A DNA stretch of 64,000 nucleotides from Chloroflexota bacterium (GTDB taxonomy: Bacteria; Chloroflexota; Anaerolineae; Aggregatilineales; Phototrophicaceae), in the NCBI GenBank assembly GCA_028875245.1, contig JAPPEU010000019.1:1-64000 (forward strand), read 5' to 3'. Shown piece by piece: positions 60,526-64,000 of the stretch. Below the pieces are notes generated by a model. That model worked only from the letters and a program-made list of their open reading frames with translations, searched no databases and was not told where the DNA came from. The number at the start of each line of letters is the position of its first letter. The stretch's first letter is position 1. A program made the translations under genes and the position numbers.

Positions 60526-62517
60526 ATGCAAAATGACGTGTACGGCGGGGCGGAGCTGCTGCGGACGACGCGAACACGCGGCCAGGGCCGGGAAGGGCAG
60601 CTGCCATTCGATGAAGATATGCTGCTCAACGAAGCGAGCGGCAACCTCTTCGCCATGACGCAGAATGTGGCGATGGGCTGGCATCCGGAAGAGGTCAATC
60701 GCGAGCAATACGTGATCGTCAGCACCAAGGGCGGCTTGCGGGCTGAAGATGGCAGACCGGTCGCCTTGGGTTATCACACCGGGCATTGGGAAATCAGCCT
60801 GCTGGTCAAAGAAGCGGCTGAGACGATCCGCGCCCGCGACGCCATCCCCTTCGCCATCTATTGTTCTGACCCCTGCGATGGCCGCTCGCAAGGCACGACC
60901 GGCATGATGGACAGCCTGGCTTATCGCAACGACGCCGCGCTGGTCATGCGCCGGATGATCCGCTCCTTGCCGACGCGGGATGGCGTGATGGGCGTCGCGA
61001 CTTGCGACAAAGGGCTGCCGGCCGCCATGATCGCGCTGGCCGGCTGTGGCGATCTGCCCGGCATCATCGTGCCCGGCGGCGTGACTCTGCCGGCCGAAGG
61101 CGCTGAGGATGCCGGCACGGTGCAGACGATTGGCGCCCGCTTCGCTCATGGCCTGATCACGCTGGATTACGCGGCCGAGATGGGTTGCAAAGCCTGCGGC
61201 TCATCCGGTGGCGGGTGTCAGTTTTTGGGCACGGCGGCGACCTCGCAGGTGGTGGCGGAAGCCCTGGGGCTTAGCTTGCCCCATTGCGCGCTCGTGCCTT
61301 CGGGTGAAGCGGTCTGGCTGGATAACGCGCGGCGCTCGGCTTTGGCGCTGCTGAATATGAAGGCGGCCGGGACGACGCTGGCCGATATTTTGACGCCGGA
61401 TGCTTTGGAAAACGCCATGCTCGTGCATTCGGCTTTTGGCGGCTCGACCAATTTGCTGCTGCATATTCCCGCCATCGCCCATGCCGCTGGCTTGAAGCCG
61501 CCGTCGGTCGATGACTGGATCCGCGTCAACCGCAGCACATCGCGCCTGGTGGATGCTCTGCCCAACGGACCGCGGAATCACCCGACGGTGCAAGTTTACA
61601 TGGCTGGCGGCGTGCCTGAGGTTATGCTGCATTTGCGCGCCCAAGGCCTGCTCAATACCGATGTGCTGACCGTTACGGGGGACAAGCTCGATACCGTGCT
61701 GGATTGGTGGGAGAGCGGCGAGCGGCGGCGCCTGGGCAGAGAGCGATTGCGCGCCAACGATGGCATTGACCCGGATGACGTCATCATGCCGCCGGAGCGG
61801 GCGCGCGCTCGCGGTTTGACGAGCACGGTCGTTTTCCCCAGGGGCAATATCGCGCCGCAGGGCTCGGTCATCAAGGCGACCGCCATCGACCCCTCGGTGG
61901 TTGACGCCGACAACATTTACCGGCATCGCGGGCCGGCCCGGGTTTTCACTTCGGAACGCGCGGCGATACGGGCGCTGAAGGGCTTGGAAGGCGACGCGAT
62001 CAAGCCGGGCGATGTGCTGGTGCTGACGGGAATCGGGCCGATGGGCACCGGCATGGAAGAGACCTACCAACTGACCTCGGCCTTGAAATTCATCCCCTGG
62101 GGCAAACAGGTGCCGATCATCACCGACGCCCGTTTCTCCGGCGTATCGACCGGCGCTTGCATCGGCCATGTGGGGCCGGAGGGCTTGGCCGGCGGCCCTA
62201 TCGGCAAGCTGCGCGATGGCGACCTGATCGCCATCGAGATCGACCGCGACGGCTTGAGCGGTTCCGTGGCATTGGCGGGCACGGCGGCCGGCGAGCTCAC
62301 GGCGGCGGAAGCGGGGGCGCTGCTGGATGCGCGCGAGCCGCATCCAGCTTTGCAGCCGCATCCTGACTTGCCGGCGGACACGCGCTTGTGGGCGGCGCTG
62401 CAGGCGGCCAGCGGCGGCGTCTGGGCCGGCAGCGTCTATGACGTGGACAAGATCACGGAAGCGCTGGAGGCTGGATTGCAAGCGGTAAAGGATAAAGAAA
62501 CAGCGACAGAATCATGA
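60526..62517 (+). CDS. yjhG: YjhG/YagF-type sugar-acid dehydratase (IlvD/Edd family)
   Basis: 663 aa, the length of the YjhG/YagF (D-xylonate dehydratase) subgroup and clearly longer than IlvD. Fe-S and metal ligands of the superfamily are visible: C in [13 protein letters not shown] in [11 protein letters not shown] in [12 protein letters not shown], plus [13 protein letters not shown] and [14 protein letters not shown]. Converts aldonates such as D-xylonate to 2-keto-3-deoxy sugars in known members. The start is placed at 60526, where GGGAG lies at eight bases; an ATG at 60520 and a GTG at 60502 are also in frame. It is followed after seven bases by a SnoaL-like gene. Confidence 0.9.
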   Translation: MQNDVYGGAELLRTTRTRGQGREGQLPFDEDMLLNEASGNLFAMTQNVAMGWHPEEVNREQYVIVSTKGGLRAEDGRPVALGYHTGHWEISLLVKEAAETIRARDAIPFAIYCSDPCDGRSQGTTGMMDSLAYRNDAALVMRRMIRSLPTRDGVMGVATCDKGLPAAMIALAGCGDLPGIIVPGGVTLPAEGAEDAGTVQTIGARFAHGLITLDYAAEMGCKACGSSGGGCQFLGTAATSQVVAEALGLSLPHCALVPSGEAVWLDNARRSALALLNMKAAGTTLADILTPDALENAMLVHSAFGGSTNLLLHIPAIAHAAGLKPPSVDDWIRVNRSTSRLVDALPNGPRNHPTVQVYMAGGVPEVMLHLRAQGLLNTDVLTVTGDKLDTVLDWWESGERRRLGRERLRANDGIDPDDVIMPPERARARGLTSTVVFPRGNIAPQGSVIKATAIDPSVVDADNIYRHRGPARVFTSERAAIRALKGLEGDAIKPGDVLVLTGIGPMGTGMEETYQLTSALKFIPWGKQVPIITDARFSGVSTGACIGHVGPEGLAGGPIGKLRDGDLIAIEIDRDGLSGSVALAGTAAGELTAAEAGALLDAREPHPALQPHPDLPADTRLWAALQAASGGVWAGSVYDVDKITEALEAGLQAVKDKETATES

Positions 62518-62524
62518 TGGACGG

Positions 62525-63613
62525 ATGATGATGAACGCAGAGTTGAATCAAAAGAACAAAGAAGCCGTTTGGGACTTTTGGCAGAAGCTGAATTATGTCG
62601 GCGCGGAAAATGTGGCGGAGACGGCGCGGGCGGCGCTTCACGCCGATGTCGACTGGAATGTATCGGCGCCGATCGATCAGCTGCTGGGCGCGGAAAACGC
62701 GATTACGGGATTCTGGACGCCCCTGTTTCAGGCTTTCCCCGATCTCAAGCATGAGCCCTACGTCTTTATGGGCGGCATCGACGAAGGCTCCGAGCTCTAC
62801 GCGACTGAGCCGAATGAAGAGTGGGTGAGCGGCTGCGGTTATCTGACCGGCAGCTTCGCGGACGATTGGTTGGGCATCCCCGCTACGGGGCGGAAGACTA
62901 ATATCTGGTTCGGCGTTTTCTACGTCATGCGCGAAGGGCTGATCGCCGAAGCCTATCTTCAGCTTGATGTGCTGGCGGTGATGCGGCAGGCAGGTTATCA
63001 AGTGCTGCCGCCGGCGCCGGGCGCGGAGGGCGGGCTGATACCCGGGCCCGTCGCCAAAGACGGCTTGCTGCTGACCGAGCAGGATCCCTTAGAATCGCGC
63101 AAGAGCCAGCAGTTGGTGCAGGCGATGGGGCGGGGCATGCGCCGCTATCTGCGAAGTCGAGACGGCGGCGATTTGCGCTCGATGGAGCAGGACAAGTATT
63201 GGCATCCCGATATGAAATGGTATGGGCCCAGCGGCATCGGCGCATGTTTCAGCAAAGAAGAATATGAAGATTTCCATCAGCGGCCCTGGCTGGAGGGCTT
63301 CGGCGATCGCAATATCTCGCGCGCCGGCAGCGGGCGGCGGATGGGGCGCATCGGCGAGGGAAAGTATTGCGCCGGCGGCATTTGGGATACCGCTTACTCG
63401 CATCACAACGGCACATACGCTGGCGTCCCCGCGACGGGCAAGTTGATGACCCTGCGCGACTTTGACTGGTGGAAGCGCGAAGGCGAATACTTGATAGAGA
63501 ACTGGGTGCCGATCGATATGATTGACCTCTTCCGTCAGATGGGCGTCGATCTGATGAAGCGGCTGCGCAACCAGGTCGAGGCGAGGCGGCGGGGCGAAGT
63601 CGCTTGGTGGTAG
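62525..63613 (+). CDS. Double SnoaL-like (NTF2-fold) protein
   Basis: 362 aa with two NTF2/SnoaL-like alpha+beta barrels, about 8-155 and 190-340, linked by a Pro/Gly-rich segment. Both have the small-helix start (EAVWDFWQKL and QLVQAMGRGMRRYL) and conserved Trp/Asp/His positions (DVDWNVSAP; HPDMKWYGPSGIG; GIWDTAYSHHNGTYAG). Such proteins are cyclases, isomerases or hydratases. It sits seven bases after the dehydratase, so the two are coexpressed; the reaction is unknown. Three successive ATGs open the gene. Confidence 0.82.
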   Translation: MMMNAELNQKNKEAVWDFWQKLNYVGAENVAETARAALHADVDWNVSAPIDQLLGAENAITGFWTPLFQAFPDLKHEPYVFMGGIDEGSELYATEPNEEWVSGCGYLTGSFADDWLGIPATGRKTNIWFGVFYVMREGLIAEAYLQLDVLAVMRQAGYQVLPPAPGAEGGLIPGPVAKDGLLLTEQDPLESRKSQQLVQAMGRGMRRYLRSRDGGDLRSMEQDKYWHPDMKWYGPSGIGACFSKEEYEDFHQRPWLEGFGDRNISRAGSGRRMGRIGEGKYCAGGIWDTAYSHHNGTYAGVPATGKLMTLRDFDWWKREGEYLIENWVPIDMIDLFRQMGVDLMKRLRNQVEARRRGEVAWW

Positions 63614-63863
63614 ACCGGCGAGATTTTCCCGGAGAAAGCGGCCCCGTTCGCGCGCCAGCAGAGCGCAGTTGCGGCGGTTCGTTGGCAAACAAAGTCGATT
63701 TTGTTATTCTATGCAGGGGAGCTCGGCGTTGCTTGAATTGACGAGCGCCTTTGTGAGAGTGTGATGATGTGATGGTGAGTGACTCAGCGAGTGGAGGGAG
63801 GCGCGTAGACAATTGTCGCAGAAGAACGATCGCATACGAAGTAGAAGTTTTGCAGGAGAGATA
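63614..63863. other. Gap before the last gene
   Basis: 250 bases with no gene and no clear repeat. The sequence is somewhat AT-richer around 63700-63720 (TTTTGTTATTCTATG), a possible promoter location for the following binding protein. Confidence 0.35.
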
Positions 63864-64000
63864 ATGATGACGAAACGAATCCTGATTACAACGCTGCTCT
63901 TGCTTGCCTTCCTGGTGCTGGCAGTACCGGCGCAGCCGCAGGATGCAGTCGAAGGCGGTACGCTGATCATGATGCAGTCGGCCGATGTGATCGCCTGGGA
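63864..64000 (+). CDS. Oligopeptide-type binding protein, 5' part (runs off window)
   Basis: About 45 codons are visible: a signal peptide (TKRILITTLLLLAFLVLAVPA) followed by AVEGGTLIMMQSADVIAWD, the usual mature start of family-5 (Opp/Dpp) solute-binding proteins. GGAGAG precedes the start. The remaining gene and probable permeases lie beyond the window. Confidence 0.75.
   Translation, partial: MMTKRILITTLLLLAFLVLAVPAQPQDAVEGGTLIMMQSADVIAW

Overview
The window looks like a chromosomal piece of an environmental, GC-rich heterotroph, most probably a Chloroflexota bacterium of the Anaerolineae type. This is an inference from the mixture of binding-protein-dependent importers with plain N-terminal signal peptides, many Gfo/Idh/MocA oxidoreductases and TIM-barrel sugar isomerases, Uma2 endonucleases, a BMP lipoprotein-type receptor and many dispersed GC-rich hairpin repeats. 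No rRNA, tRNA, CRISPR array, prophage or intact transposase was found.

Layout. (1) 169-7806, minus strand: a LacI-regulated beta-glucan locus (LacI, binding protein, two permeases, secreted GH16 with three repeated binding modules), with four near-identical LacI-type operators. (2) 8064-10103: a binding protein made of two fused BMP domains. (3) 10508-12131: amidase with a small partner protein. (4) 12391-19944, plus: a compact uronide-polysaccharide operon bounded by a consensus sigma70 promoter and a rho-independent terminator: SDR (KduD-like role proposed), heparinase II/III-type lyase, GH88 unsaturated glucuronyl hydrolase, two permeases, binding protein. (5) 20024-26441: a plastic region with a nearly exact tandem duplication of a Uma2 gene, a beta-helix protein, IclR and GntR regulators, a truncated cyclase, a permease stub, a frameshifted isomerase, a MITE-like element with target-site duplication and an IS5-type transposase remnant. 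(6) 26442-34354: secreted Cys-rich repeat protein, ABC exporter, epimerase, isomerase, amidohydrolase, Rieske protein, Gfo/Idh oxidoreductase. (7) 34452-42155: a complete Opp/Dpp-type importer (binding protein, two permeases, two ATPases) and an oxidoreductase. (8) 54540-42147, minus: about thirteen same-strand genes combining a sugar-type importer with isomerase, dehydrogenases, cupin, a DMT-type permease, an AA_synth protein, a cysteine hydrolase, an amidohydrolase and an SDR. This looks like a catabolic route for an unidentified, perhaps amide-bearing, polyol or sugar derivative and is the best candidate for an undescribed pathway. (9) 54633-57287: a two-TM protein and a SulP-STAS-cNMP transporter. 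(10) 57333-59461: an AT-richer restriction-modification pair. (11) 59506-64000: SDR, YjhG/YagF-type sugar-acid dehydratase, a double SnoaL-like protein and the start of another oligopeptide-type binding protein.

How the parts work together: the sugar-type ABC importers have binding proteins and permeases but no dedicated ATPase, so they probably share an MsmX/UgpC-like ATPase encoded elsewhere. Extracellular hydrolases (GH16) and probably cytosolic lyase and hydrolase (heparinase-like, GH88) feed oligosaccharides through these importers to SDR, Gfo/Idh and isomerase enzymes. Overlaid on the whole region is a family of about 75-bp REPIN-like elements (TGTAGGGGCG ... CGCCCCTACA) occupying many intergenic gaps.
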